Source: a bacterium (lineage in GTDB: Bacteria; Verrucomicrobiota; Verrucomicrobiia; Limisphaerales; J093). Taken from it: DNA of 64,000 bases. The notes below the pieces were generated by a model. It was not told the DNA's origin, made no database searches, and saw nothing but the letters and a program-made list of their open reading frames with translations. Where the stretch lies: positions 241,104-305,103 of the forward strand of contig JAJXZJ010000064.1 in NCBI GenBank assembly GCA_021780105.1, given 5' to 3'. Made by a program: the position numbers and the translations under genes. This document shows, piece after piece, positions 1 to 11,892 of this stretch; within the stretch, counting starts at the first letter, position 1; each line of letters opens with the position of its first letter.

Positions 1-1213
1 GCTTGTCGGTCGGGTGGATGTCCTTGAGGTTGCCAATGTCGTTGACGACGACCATGCCTGTGTTGGGAATGGCCTGCGCGGCGGTTTGCGCCTCCCATAA
101 CTCGGCAGTCGTCTCCGGATTGCCGCCGTAGTTGAACGGCGCGATTTGCACGAAATAGAAGGGGAAATCGCCCTCGCCCCAAAGCTGGCGCCAGCCGTTG
201 AGGAGCGCCTTCATGCGGTCGGCGTAAACCATCCCGTCACCGTCGTTGGATTCGCCCTGATACCAGATGACCCCGCGCATGGCGAAAGGAATGAGCGGCT
301 GGATCATCCCATTGAACAGCGCCGTTGCGTCCTGCACGTCGTGGGGTGGAAGCAGCTCGGTCGGGAACGTCGGCATCGTGGGCACGAGTTCGCGCTGCGT
401 GAGGGCTTTTCGAGCCGCATCCAGCCAGCGCTCCGTTTCGTCGAGGGTCTGTTCCAGGCGCTGCTGGTGGAGCGGGGTGCGCGGATCAGCCAGTTGCACC
501 AGTTCAGAGTCATGTTTCAGCGACGGCACCGAAGCGAACCCCTCGGGCGGCGTCCAGGGCTGGATGCGTGTGCCGCCCCAGTCGGCGTCAATCAAACCGA
601 CCGGCACGCCCAGCTTCTGATGCAACTCGCGGCCGAAGAAGTAGCCGACGGCGGAGAATCCATCCCAGCCGCCTTCCGCGACGGTCTGGGGCGAGCACAC
701 CTTCCAGACGCCGTCCATGTCGTCCTGCGGCGTCGGCGTCCAGCGATTGGGCACCATGAGCAACCGGATATTGGGGTAGTTGGCGGCGGCAATTTCCTCC
801 TTGGCGTTGCGGCATCGGCCGATCCCGAACTCCATGTTCGATTGCCCGGAGCAGAGCCACACCTCGCCGATCATCACGTCGTCACAGCGCACAGTGCTCG
901 AACCGCTGACAGTGAGCGTGCAGGGGCCGCCCGCTTTCATGGCGGGCAACACCGCCTTCCACTCGCCGCGATCGTTGGCCCGGACCTCGCAGCGTTCGGA
1001 GGCCAGTTGGACTTTGATCGTCTCGTTGGGGTCCGCCCATCCCCAAATGACCAGCGGCTTCTCCCGTTGCAGGACCATGTGGCTGGCGAACACCTTGGGC
1101 AGCCGGACTTCCGCCTGGAGCGATGGACTGAAGCCGCCTCCGGCCATCAGCAGGGCGGTCAGCGCATACATAATCCAAACGGGCCGCACGCCTCGCCGAT
1201 TTTTCATTTTCAT
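1..1213 (-). CDS. sialate O-acetylesterase, secreted (3' end outside window)
   Basis: Predicted exported esterase that removes O-acetyl groups from sialic acids or related acetylated sugars. Translation from the ATG at 1213 begins with a basic stretch (MKMKNRRG) and a hydrophobic signal peptide. Family hallmarks follow: VFASHMVLQ, then GEVWLCSGQSNM carrying the catalytic serine in the GQSN block, and later VIWYQGESNDGD. The last visible residues, NDIGNLKDIHP, lie just before the usual catalytic Asp/His block, so the stop is beyond base 1. An in-frame ATG at 1222 is an alternative start. It fits a glycan-degrading lifestyle, as does the fucosidase at 25-26 kb. Family assignment is firm; substrate is inferred. 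Confidence 0.9.
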   Translation of the reverse strand, partial: MKMKNRRGVRPVWIMYALTALLMAGGGFSPSLQAEVRLPKVFASHMVLQREKPLVIWGWADPNETIKVQLASERCEVRANDRGEWKAVLPAMKAGGPCTLTVSGSSTVRCDDVMIGEVWLCSGQSNMEFGIGRCRNAKEEIAAANYPNIRLLMVPNRWTPTPQDDMDGVWKVCSPQTVAEGGWDGFSAVGYFFGRELHQKLGVPVGLIDADWGGTRIQPWTPPEGFASVPSLKHDSELVQLADPRTPLHQQRLEQTLDETERWLDAARKALTQRELVPTMPTFPTELLPPHDVQDATALFNGMIQPLIPFAMRGVIWYQGESNDGDGMVYADRMKALLNGWRQLWGEGDFPFYFVQIAPFNYGGNPETTAELWEAQTAAQAIPNTGMVVVNDIGNLKDIHPTDK

Positions 1214-1509
1214 GAATTGCATCGCTGCTTTGACGAAAACGCGCGGACGGTCTTCAAGCGGAATCCGTCTGACAGACAGGAAAGCCCGGCTGAAACGTCG
1301 CTTCCCCTACGTGAACCGGGTGATGTTTCATTTCCAAGACAACTTGAAACGGCCCCGGCCTTGCGGCCCAACGGGCGCAACGACACGTAAAGGATGTTTC
1401 CTTGAAACCCCGGAACGACTTTTCTGCGAGTGGTGGGTTGAGGGGCATCGGACCGATGCTTCACGCTTTACCGAAAATTGACCACCACGGACGTGGGAGG
1501 CCTGATCTG

Positions 1510-1977
1510 CTAGAGTTTCGCGATTTCGTCCCGCAGCGGCTCCAGGTCCGGATCATCGAGCGCCATCGCTTTCATGTGCCCGGGGTCGCCCAGCGCCAGC
1601 GCCCTTTTGAACCACCGCCGCGCCTCCGCGAGCCGGCCCAGCTGGCATTCGTAGCACGCCAGATTGTAACGGATGAGGGTCTCCGCAGGGAACCGGTCCG
1701 CCGCGGGCAAAAGCAGATCCCTGGCTTCCGGGGTGCGCTTCAATTCGTGGAGCGCAAATGAACGGTGAATCCAGCCAAACGGCCGCTCCGGCACGACGTT
1801 GACGAGGGATTGGGCGATCTGAACGCAGGCGGCCCAATCCTTCGCCTTGGCGCAGAGGTGCCAGCGGACTTCCTGCACGGCGGGATGCAGTTGGTTGGCT
1901 GGCGTGATGCGTTCCAGTTCCGCGTTGGCTTCGGTGGCGGAAAGATGAAAACTATCGGGCGGTCGCAGCTTCTTCAC
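1510..1977 (-). CDS. tetratricopeptide-repeat protein
   Basis: About 155 residues with TPR-like helical pairs: WHLCAKAKDWAACVQIAQSL, then RSFALHELKRTPEARDLLLP, then YNLACYECQLGRLAEARRWF. The C-terminus (MKAMALDDPDLEPLRDEIA) is typical of small TPR proteins. TPR proteins usually mediate protein-protein contacts, and no enzymatic domain is seen. The start is uncertain. I chose the GTG at 1977, which leaves a normal divergent gap to the yjbQ-type gene. The frame stays open upstream to an ATG at 2136, but that residue stretch is low-complexity and would leave only about 10 bases between divergent starts. No specific function can be given. Confidence 0.65.
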   Translation of the reverse strand: MKKLRPPDSFHLSATEANAELERITPANQLHPAVQEVRWHLCAKAKDWAACVQIAQSLVNVVPERPFGWIHRSFALHELKRTPEARDLLLPAADRFPAETLIRYNLACYECQLGRLAEARRWFKRALALGDPGHMKAMALDDPDLEPLRDEIAKL

Positions 1978-2146
1978 GTTGGCAGTGTTGGGAAGATTAT
2001 TGGTGCCGATCCCGGCTGTGGCAATACCGATTTGCGGTGTCGTGCCAGTCCCAAGCCGCCTCGACAGACAATGAGAATCTGCGTTGGGGGAATGATTGGA
2101 TTTCCCGATATTGCTCGGAGACGCCAAAAATGGCATACCCGGCCGC

Positions 2147-2566
<420 letters not shown>

Positions 2567-2607
2567 GCGGCGGGAAAAACCACGGTTTGCCGGCGACGGC
2601 AAGCCGC

Positions 2608-3381
2608 TCAGGCAGCCTCGATTTCGCGTAACTGCACGACCTGCACTGGATCGAACCAGACCACTTGATCTTCTCTTTCCAACGCGAGGCGACCGGCAGC
2701 GTCCACGCCTTGAAACCAGCCGGTGGCCCTTGCGCCACCGAGGTCCAATTCCACGCGACGCGGCCCGCCCCAAAGCGCATTCACAGCCGGCAGCAACACC
2801 GCGAATCCGTCCTTGTCCATCGCCGCATGCACGTGACGCAATGCCGCCAGCAACCGGCCTGTCAACGCCGTGAGATCAGGCACCGGGGCAACCATGTCCG
2901 CCAGCCGCACCGTCGTGCCGCGCAGGGAATCGTCGGCGAATTCCGGCGTGTTGGTGACATTGATGCCGATGCCGGCGACCGCCAGACCCGGTTGGAAACA
3001 ATCGAGCAACAGCCCGGCGAGTTTCCGGTCGCGCACCAGCACGTCGTTCGGCCAACGCAGTCGCACCTCCGTCACCCCAAGAGCGGCGACCGTTTCGGCG
3101 ACGGCCAGGCCAACGGCGAGTGGCAACGCCCGCCAGCGAGTGGCATCACCAGGCGTGGGCAGGACGGCGGAAAGCCACAAGCCGCCACGGTCAGAAATCC
3201 ACGGACGACGCCAGCGGCCGCGGCCGGCGGTCTGGGAATCGGCGCGCACCGCGTGCCAGGCGGGCAAGGCCGCGGCGGCATCGTTGGTGGACGCCACCGT
3301 GGCGCATTCATGCAGGGTCCAGCCGGTCACCGCGGTGCATGCCGCTGGCGTGCTCTCCAGCGTGGTTTCGTTGGGAGGCAT
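2608..3381 (-). CDS. birA: biotin--[acetyl-CoA-carboxylase] ligase, monofunctional
   Basis: This enzyme activates biotin as biotinyl-AMP and attaches it to the lysine of biotin carrier domains. The 257 residues contain the adenylate/biotin-binding loop SQTAGRGRWRRPW (about residues 49-61), RWPNDVLV, the catalytic KLAGLLLD and GIGINV, in family order. There is no N-terminal helix-turn-helix, so it should not act as a DNA-binding repressor in the way E. coli BirA does. It lies 54 bases downstream of the biotin carrier gene on the same strand, so the ligase sits beside its likely substrate. It may be part of the methylmalonyl-CoA operon. Confidence 0.93.
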   Translation of the reverse strand: MPPNETTLESTPAACTAVTGWTLHECATVASTNDAAAALPAWHAVRADSQTAGRGRWRRPWISDRGGLWLSAVLPTPGDATRWRALPLAVGLAVAETVAALGVTEVRLRWPNDVLVRDRKLAGLLLDCFQPGLAVAGIGINVTNTPEFADDSLRGTTVRLADMVAPVPDLTALTGRLLAALRHVHAAMDKDGFAVLLPAVNALWGGPRRVELDLGGARATGWFQGVDAAGRLALEREDQVVWFDPVQVVQLREIEAA

Positions 3382-3435
3382 GGCCCGACGGAGGCAGCGC
3401 CGGCCAACGCAAAGTGCGGTCGGCGCCGAAGCGGC

Positions 3436-3783
3436 CTAAGCAAGGGTGACCAGCACCTGGTTTTCGGCCACGGCGTCGCCGACGACCACCTTGACCTCGG
3501 CGACCGTGCCCGCCCGTGGCGCGAGAATGTTCGTGTTCATCTTCATCGCTTCGAGTGTGACGACGTGCTCGTTTTCTTTCACGGCCTGGCCCGGCTTGAC
3601 CAGCACTTCGACCACGCGGCCGGCGAGCGGCGCGGGCACGTCACCGGGACCAGCGACCTTGGGGGCGGGAGCGGCCGGCGCCGGGGCGGGGACCGGCACC
3701 GCGGTGGCGGCGGGCGTGTCCAGCACTTCCACCAGCACATCGTATTGCCGGCCGTCAATCGTGATCAGGAGTCGCTTCGTCAT
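3436..3783 (-). CDS. biotin carboxyl carrier protein (1.3S-type transcarboxylase subunit)
   Basis: A 115-residue carrier with three parts: a short N-terminal beta hairpin (KRLLITIDGRQYDV), a Pro/Ala-rich flexible linker at residues 30-50, and a biotinyl domain holding the canonical EAMKMN motif, with biotin acceptor Lys81. This matches the 1.3S subunit of methylmalonyl-CoA carboxyltransferase and the gamma chains of biotin-dependent decarboxylases. The start is the ATG at 3783; the open frame continues upstream but overlaps the next gene and has no carrier-like sequence. It ends the carboxylation part of the operon, directly upstream of birA. It presumably shuttles CO2 between the 12S-type (4283-5836) and 5S-type (11893-13395) subunits. 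Confidence 0.92.
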   Translation of the reverse strand: MTKRLLITIDGRQYDVLVEVLDTPAATAVPVPAPAPAAPAPKVAGPGDVPAPLAGRVVEVLVKPGQAVKENEHVVTLEAMKMNTNILAPRAGTVAEVKVVVGDAVAENQVLVTLA

Positions 3784-3806
3784 GGGCGTAAATTGGTTGG
3801 TTTTTA

Positions 3807-4202
3807 CTAGCGGACTTTGTGGGAGGAGAACAGTTGCACGCGGCCTTCCAAGGCCCAGGTGTTGACGGGCGCCACGAATGGCCAGGCGGAGGGCGCCGGG
3901 CCGGTCACCGGCTGGACCGCGAGAATGCGGTGCGGCTCCGGCAACGCGGCGGCCACGGCGGCCGCGATGGTAACGGCGAGCTCGTCGCCGAGCCTGCTGT
4001 CTTCCGGCGCGGCAATCGCTTCGGCGCTCAGCACGCGCCGGGCGGCGGCCGCATACGTGCGCGGGGTGAACTCGCCGCAGTAGGCCGTGCCGGCCACCGC
4101 CGGGAAACCGCCGGCGGCGGGCGGGTAGCGATGGCAGCGGCCGGTGCCGGCGGCGCCGGGTTCGGCTTCCCACCAGAGACAAAACTCACAACTCAGTTGC
4201 AT
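3807..4202 (-). CDS. small Cys-rich protein with OadG-like C-terminal tail
   Basis: A 131-residue protein wedged between the carboxyltransferase and biotin-carrier genes. The N-terminal 45 residues have a Cys pattern (CEFCLWWE, then GRCHRYPP, then AYCGEFTPR) like a small metal- or cluster-binding domain found in short bacterial proteins. The C-terminal half (ELAVTIAAAVAAALPEPHRI, then WALEGRVQLFSSHKVR) resembles the tail of OadG/delta-type companion subunits of biotin decarboxylases. Unlike OadG it has no N-terminal membrane helix. Position suggests a structural or assembly subunit of the transcarboxylase. Homology of the tail is judged by eye, so the role is inferred. Confidence 0.6.
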   Translation of the reverse strand: MQLSCEFCLWWEAEPGAAGTGRCHRYPPAAGGFPAVAGTAYCGEFTPRTYAAAARRVLSAEAIAAPEDSRLGDELAVTIAAAVAAALPEPHRILAVQPVTGPAPSAWPFVAPVNTWALEGRVQLFSSHKVR

Positions 4203-4282
4203 AACATGAGATCGTTGACGGGCATTTCACACGGCCGGCCGGCCGCGGGCAAGCCTGCGATGCCAGCCGGCCGCATGGTGGA

Positions 4283-5836
4283 TCAGAGCGGAATCGTGCC
4301 GTGTTTCTTGGGCGGCCGGGTTTCGCGTTTGGACAGAGTGTTGCGCAGGGCCATGGCCACCACGCCGCGGGTTTCGGCCGGCTCGATCACGTCGGTGATC
4401 ATGTTGCGGGCCGCGGCTTCGTAAGGCGAACAGAACTTGTCGCGGTATTCGTTGACAAGTTCCGCTTCCCGGGCCTTGGCGTCTTTGGCGGCGGTGATTT
4501 CCTTGCGGTAAAGAATTTTCACCGCGCCCTCCGCGCCCATGACGGCGATTTCGGCCGTCGGCCAGGCGAACACCATGTCCGCGCCCATGTCCTGACTGCA
4601 CATGGCCAGATAGGCGCCGCCGTAGGCCTTGCGCATGATGACGGTGATCTTCGGCACGGTGGCGGCCGCGTAGGCGAACAGCATTTTTGCGCCGTGGCGG
4701 ATGATGCCACCGCGCTCCTGCTGCAAGCCGGGCAGGAAACCGGGCACGTCCACCAGCGTGACGATGGGGATGTTGAAGACGTTGCAGAACCGGATGAAGC
4801 GCGACGCCTTGTCCGCGGCATCAATGTCGAGCGTGCCGGCCTTGACCGACGGTTCGTTGGCGACAACGCCGCAGACAATGCCCTGGATGCGGGCAAACCC
4901 GATGATCATGTTCTTCGCAAAATCCTTCATGACCTCGAGGAAGTCCGCGTTGTCCACCAGCCGGCCGATGACCGCGTGGGCGTTCAACGGCTGCTTGGTG
5001 CTGGGCGGCACGAGGTTGTTCATTTCCGGATCCGGCGTCATGTCCACCTGCGGCGTCGGGCGGTGCGGCGGATCCTGGACGTTGTTCGACGGGAGGAACG
5101 AGAGGAGCTTGCGTGCGATGGCGATGGCGTCCTGGTCGTTGTCCGCGACGAAATGAATGTTGCCGCTGACCGAGGCGTGGGCGTCGGCGCTGCCCACCTC
5201 TTCCATCGTGCATTTCTGGCCGGTGGCGGCCTTGATGACCTCCGGGCCGCAGATGAACATGTTCGCGGAATTGCGGACCATGATCAGGAAGTCCATCAAC
5301 GCCGGCGAATACGCCGCGCCGCCGGCGCACGGCCCGGCGATGACGGCGATCTGCGGGACGACACCCGAGACGAGGACATTGCGGAAAAACACCTGGCCAT
5401 AGCCGGAGAGCGATTCGACGCCCTCCTGGATGCGTGCGCCACCGGAGTCGTTGAAGCCGACGATCGGCAGCCCCGCCTTGAGCGCGTAGTCCATCATTTC
5501 AGCGATTTTTTTGGCGTGAACGCGGCCCAGCGCGCCGCCGCCGACCGTGAAGTCCTGGCTGAACGACGCCACCGGCCGGCCGTCCACCAGACCCACACCG
5601 GTGATGACGCCGTCGGTGGGCATGGGTTTGTCGGCCATGCCGAAGTTGTGGCATTCGTGCTGGGCGTGCAGGCCGATCTCCTGGAACGAGCCAGGTTGAT
5701 ACAAGCCGTCCAGCCGGTCGCGGGCAGTCAGCAAGCCCTTTTGGCGGCGGGCGGCGAGCTTGTCCTCCCCGCCGCCGGCACGGGCGACGGCGCGGCGGTC
5801 CTTCAGGTCCTTGAGCAGTTTGGGATCAATGGCCAT
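4283..5836 (-). CDS. mmdA: acyl-CoA carboxyltransferase, methylmalonyl/propionyl-CoA type (12S subunit)
   Basis: A 517-residue carboxyltransferase that moves a carboxyl group between methylmalonyl-CoA and carrier biotin. It has two crotonase-like halves: an N-terminal CoA-binding half (GFNDSGGARIQEGVESLSGY, AGPCAGGAAYSPAL) and a C-terminal half (TLVDVPGFLPGLQQERGGII, KAYGGAYLAMCS, WPTAEIAVMGAEGAVKILYR). The WPTAEIAVMGAEGAV block is typical of propionyl/methylmalonyl-CoA enzymes. The start at 5836 (MAIDPKLLKDLKDRR) fits the family N-terminus; the longer open frame does not. In context with mutAB, epimerase and the 5S gene it is most likely the 12S subunit of methylmalonyl-CoA carboxytransferase. 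It could instead serve propionyl-CoA carboxylase if a biotin carboxylase is encoded elsewhere. Confidence 0.92.
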   Translation of the reverse strand: MAIDPKLLKDLKDRRAVARAGGGEDKLAARRQKGLLTARDRLDGLYQPGSFQEIGLHAQHECHNFGMADKPMPTDGVITGVGLVDGRPVASFSQDFTVGGGALGRVHAKKIAEMMDYALKAGLPIVGFNDSGGARIQEGVESLSGYGQVFFRNVLVSGVVPQIAVIAGPCAGGAAYSPALMDFLIMVRNSANMFICGPEVIKAATGQKCTMEEVGSADAHASVSGNIHFVADNDQDAIAIARKLLSFLPSNNVQDPPHRPTPQVDMTPDPEMNNLVPPSTKQPLNAHAVIGRLVDNADFLEVMKDFAKNMIIGFARIQGIVCGVVANEPSVKAGTLDIDAADKASRFIRFCNVFNIPIVTLVDVPGFLPGLQQERGGIIRHGAKMLFAYAAATVPKITVIMRKAYGGAYLAMCSQDMGADMVFAWPTAEIAVMGAEGAVKILYRKEITAAKDAKAREAELVNEYRDKFCSPYEAAARNMITDVIEPAETRGVVAMALRNTLSKRETRPPKKHGTIPL

Positions 5837-5892
5837 AGCATCAAATGGAAGAATGATTGGCTTCGGTCTTGGGGAAACGTCGCACGGAACAC

Positions 5893-6321
5893 TCAGTGAC
5901 CGCAAGCACAACCACCAGCCTGGGGCATGCACAATTCTGTCAGCACGCCGTAAGTGGACTTCGGATGCAGGAAGGCAACGAGCTTGTTGCCCGCGCCCTC
6001 GATGGGCTTCTCGTGGATAAGCCGGCAGCCGGCACCGGCCGCCTGTTTCAACTGGCTGTCAATGTCATCGCTCGCAAAGGCCACGTGGTGGATGCCGCCG
6101 GCGGGGTTCTTTTCGAGGAACTTCGCGATCGGGCTTTCCGGATCGGTCGGCTCCAGCAGTTCGATATGCACCTCGCCGACGCGGAAGAACGCCGTGCGCA
6201 CTTTCTGCGAGGGAATTTCTTCGCGATGCTCACACTTCAGGCCAAGCGCCTTTTCATAGTAAGCCGCCGCTTCGTCCAGCGATTTCACCGCGATGCCCAG
6301 GTGGTCAACTTTCTTAATCAT
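5893..6321 (-). CDS. mce: methylmalonyl-CoA epimerase
   Basis: This enzyme interconverts (R)- and (S)-methylmalonyl-CoA, connecting the mutase product to the carboxyltransferase substrate. The 142-residue protein has the glyoxalase/VOC fold with metal-ligand positions His7 (KVDHLGIAV), the GGIHHVAFA histidine and the C-terminal glutamate in GVLTELCM. The C-terminus ends in an extra CACGH tail, a small Cys/His extension that could bind metal. It lies between meaB and the carboxyltransferase gene with short gaps, as expected for one operon. A 12-base sequence just upstream of its start also occurs upstream of the 5S gene. Confidence 0.93.
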   Translation of the reverse strand: MIKKVDHLGIAVKSLDEAAAYYEKALGLKCEHREEIPSQKVRTAFFRVGEVHIELLEPTDPESPIAKFLEKNPAGGIHHVAFASDDIDSQLKQAAGAGCRLIHEKPIEGAGNKLVAFLHPKSTYGVLTELCMPQAGGCACGH

Positions 6322-6335
6322 AGGTTCAATGCAGT

Positions 6336-6347
6336 TCGGTTAAACAA
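6336..6347 (-). promoter_or_regulatory. 12-base motif shared with the 5S gene leader (copy 1)
   Basis: On the minus strand this reads TTGTTTAACCGA and ends about 15 bases upstream of the mce start codon. The identical sequence lies about 12 bases upstream of the 5S start at 13407-13418. Same sequence, strand and spacing in one operon suggests a shared leader or regulatory element. With two copies only, chance or an old duplication cannot be excluded. Confidence 0.3.
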
Positions 6348-6358
6348 CCAACGGAAAA

Positions 6359-7516
6359 TCACACCGGCCCCACGACGTCCGCCGCGCCCGACGCCGGGTC
6401 CGCCAGGCCAAGCAGTTCGCGGGCAGCCTGCGGCGCCGTCAACTCGCCGCGCAACAATGCCGCCTCGATGGCCGGCCGTGTGGACTTCACCGGCTCGTGG
6501 CCGTAAAAACGCGTCTCCAGTTCCTCGCGGATCAAGTCATGCAGCCACTGGATTGCCTGCTCGCGCCGCCGGGCGGTAATCACGCCCTTTGGCTCCAGTT
6601 CTTGATAGTAGCGCAGCAACATCTGCCAGAACTCTGGAATGCCCTCGCCCGTCACGGCGGAGCAGAGCGTCACCGGCGTGGTCCAGCCCGGCGTGGCCGG
6701 CGCGAGGTAATGCAGCGCCATGCTGTATTCCTGCCTTGCCTGCTCGGCGCGCAGCCGGTTCTCGCCGTCCGCCTTCGTGACCAGCAACGCGTCGGCCTGC
6801 TCGACAATGCCCTTCTTGATGCCCTGCAGTTCGTCGCCAGCGCCGGGCAGCAGCAACAGCAAAAAAAAATCCACCATCGAGCGCACCGTGACCTCGCTCT
6901 GGCCGACGCCGACCGTTTCGATGGCAATCACGTCGAACCCCGCCGCCTCGCACAGCAGCATGGTTTCGCGCGTCTTCTTCGCCACGCCGCCGAGGGTTTT
7001 GCCCGCCGGCGACGGCCGGATGAAGGCGTTTGGCCGCCGGCACAATTGTTCCATGCGCGTTTTGTCGCCGAGGATGCTGCCGCCGCTGCGCGTGCTCGTC
7101 GGGTCCACCGCCAGCACGGCGACCTTCAGGCCCTGATCGCAGAGGTAACAACCCAACGCCTCGATGAACGTGCTTTTGCCAACGCCCGGCACGCCGGTGA
7201 TGCCGACGCGCCGCGCCCGGCCCGAATCCGGCAGGAGCTGTTGCAGCACCTTCTGCGCACGGGTCTGGTGGTCGGCGGAACTGCTTTCGATGAGCGTGAT
7301 CGCCCGCGCCAGAACCCCGCGGTCGCCGGCGCGCACGCCGTTGACGTAATCCTCCACCGTGAGCCGGGCGGTGCGTTTGGGCGCCGGTGCCTCGACCGCA
7401 GTGGCCCCCCCTGCCGGCAACACCGAGAGAAAACTGCGTTCCGGGCCGGCGGGATCGGCATCCGATCCGGCGTCGGCGCGGGCGGCGCAGTTCGACACTG
7501 ACGGCGTGGGACTCAT
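6359..7516 (-). CDS. meaB: methylmalonyl-CoA mutase-associated GTPase MeaB
   Basis: A G3E-family GTPase chaperone that protects and loads adenosylcobalamin on methylmalonyl-CoA mutase. The 385 residues contain a P-loop (GVPGVGKSTFIEAL), the DPTSTRSGGSILGDKTRM block, IETVGVGQSE and the base-recognition motif VTKAD. The first 50 or so residues (Ser/Ala/Pro-rich) precede the usual family start and may be a disordered extension. It starts 6 bases after mutB ends, so the two are surely co-expressed. Assignment is firm. Confidence 0.95.
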   Translation of the reverse strand: MSPTPSVSNCAARADAGSDADPAGPERSFLSVLPAGGATAVEAPAPKRTARLTVEDYVNGVRAGDRGVLARAITLIESSSADHQTRAQKVLQQLLPDSGRARRVGITGVPGVGKSTFIEALGCYLCDQGLKVAVLAVDPTSTRSGGSILGDKTRMEQLCRRPNAFIRPSPAGKTLGGVAKKTRETMLLCEAAGFDVIAIETVGVGQSEVTVRSMVDFFLLLLLPGAGDELQGIKKGIVEQADALLVTKADGENRLRAEQARQEYSMALHYLAPATPGWTTPVTLCSAVTGEGIPEFWQMLLRYYQELEPKGVITARRREQAIQWLHDLIREELETRFYGHEPVKSTRPAIEAALLRGELTAPQAARELLGLADPASGAADVVGPV

Positions 7517-7522
7517 GCGGGA

Positions 7523-9702
<2,180 letters not shown>

Positions 9703-9706
<4 letters not shown>

Positions 9707-11874
9707 AGGGCAACTCCCACTTTCTTCAAAAGGTTTGTGAGCAACTCGACGGCGTTGACGCGGACGTGAACAAAGTCATCCACGCCCGCCTGCTGGTGCG
9801 CCTCCACCTGGTCCGGCGGATAACCGGCCAGCACCACCGTGCGGCCGGCGTCCTTCTCCTTGATTGCCTTGACCAGGCCGGGCACCAGCGCGGGATAGGT
9901 TTCGTCGGTGGAACAAATGACAATGACCGGCGCGCCGGATTCCAGCGCCTTGGCCGCGGCCTCCTCGACCGTGGCAAAGCCCTTCGGGTAAACCGTGTCG
10001 AAACCGCCGACGGCGAAAAACCCGCGGCTGAAGTCCGCCCGCGCCTTGTATTGGGCCAGCGGCCCCATGTTCGCGAGAAACACCTTCGGCCGCGCGCCCG
10101 TGCCGGCGGCGTAACACTCCACCGCCGCGCGCAGCCGCTCAAAATCCTGCGCGGCGCGCTGGAGCGTGACCGGCGTGACCGGCGCGTCGGGCTGATCGTT
10201 CGCCCGCAACGCGCGGGTGATTTCGCCCAGTGTTGCCCCGGCGGTCACCGCCTCGACGCACGTCGCGAACAGGCCGGTCTTGCCGGCCACGACAATCTTC
10301 GCCAGCTTGGCGATCACCGCCGTGCTCTGCGCTTCGTCGGCCGAGGTCCGATACGCCGCCACCTGCTCGGCGCGCAACCGCTGGAACGCCGCGGCGTCGC
10401 ACGCCGGCTTTGGCAGCGGCTTTTCCTTGAGGTTGGCGAACTGGTTGGTGCCGATGATCACGTCGCGCCGCGTCGCCACGTTCTTGAGTTTCTCGGTGGC
10501 GGTCTTCGCGACTTCAGCCTGCGGAAATCCGGCCTTCATCGCTGCGGCCATGCCACCGCGCTTCTCGACCTCCTGGAACAACGCCCAGGCCGCGCGGGCG
10601 ATCGAATCCGTCAGCCGCTCGACGAACCACGCGCCGCCGGCCGGGTCAATCACGCGGTCCAGATCGCACTCCTTTTGCAGGATGATCTGCGTGTTGCGGG
10701 CGATGCGCTGGGAGAATTCGTCCGGCGTCCGCACCACTTCGTCGAACGCGCCCACCTGCAGGCTGTCACAGCCGCCCATCGCGCCGGCGAAGGCCTCCAC
10801 CGTGCCGCGGAGCAGGTTGACGTGCGGGTCGAGCACCGTCTTGTTCCACAGCGAGGTGCGGACGTGGAGCGTCAGTTTTTGCGCCTCGGCGTTGCCGCCA
10901 AGCGCGGCGACCGCCGTGGCCCAGAGCATCCGTGCGGCACGAAGCTTGGCGATTTCCGTGAAGAAGTTCGCGCCTGCCGTCAGCGCAAACCGCACCCGCG
11001 GCGCAGCGAGGTTCACGCCGAGACCGCGGGCGTCCAACTCGCGCACATATTCGACGCCGGTGGCCAGCGCGAAGGCCAGTTCTTGCACCGCGTTGCCGCC
11101 GGCCTCATGCCAGGAACGGCTGTGGACACAAACCGTCTGAAGCTCCGGCGCATGTTTGGCCGCCCACCGGACCAGCTCGGCCATCTCGTGATAGGCACCG
11201 GCCAGCGATTGCGGCAACGTGCCCGCGTGCGCCAGCACGCCCAGCGGATCCATCTCGATGCAGCCGCGCAGCGCGGAAGCCGCCTTGCCCCGCTTCTGGC
11301 ACAGCGCCACGAGCAGCGCGGCGAACGGCAACGCCGACGCGCCCGAGCGCACGAGCAACGACACCTTTTCCAGATCAACGCCGTCCAGCGCCTTCGCCAA
11401 GTCCGCCAGCGTTGCCACGGAAAGTCCGCCGGCGCCCACGTCCCCCGCGGCGGCCGTGTCGGGGTCCTGGCCATTGCGGGTGGCCTGGTCGAGCACGATG
11501 TTCAGTCCCGTCAGCCCGCGACTCAGATAGGCGCGCGCCGCGGTATTGAACTCGGCCGGGCTGGAGTTGAAAATTTCCTGCGAAACGTCCCACGATTGCG
11601 TGAGGTAGCCCGTTGCCTTGCGGCCGCGCACGAACGGGGCGAAGCCCGGCAGCGAGGCGACGTGCGGCAAATCGGCCACGTCCTCGCGCCGGTAAATCGG
11701 TTGCAGCGCGATGCCCTCGTAAGTGCGGGCGACGAGTTTCTTGTCAAACGGGATGCCTTTAAGCTCGGCCTCGACGAGCTGACGCCAGTCGGCGTAGGTG
11801 GACGGCGGAAAGTCGGCGGCCACGTTCAGCGGTGCCGGCTTCGCCGCGGGTTGGGAGGTTGCAGTGGTGGACAT
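9703..11874 (-). CDS. mutA: methylmalonyl-CoA mutase, small subunit
   Basis: The non-catalytic partner of MutB. The 723 residues align along the same two-domain plan as MutB (for example [19 protein letters not shown] in place of the catalytic RGPYATMY region). The C-terminal domain has [19 protein letters not shown] where the large subunit has the DxHxxG cobalamin motif, so no cobalt-ligating histidine is present. That is the expected signature of the small subunit. It lies between the 5S gene (18-base gap) and mutB (4-base overlap). Confidence 0.95.
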
Positions 11875-11892
11875 AGATCAAGCGGGTTGAAA

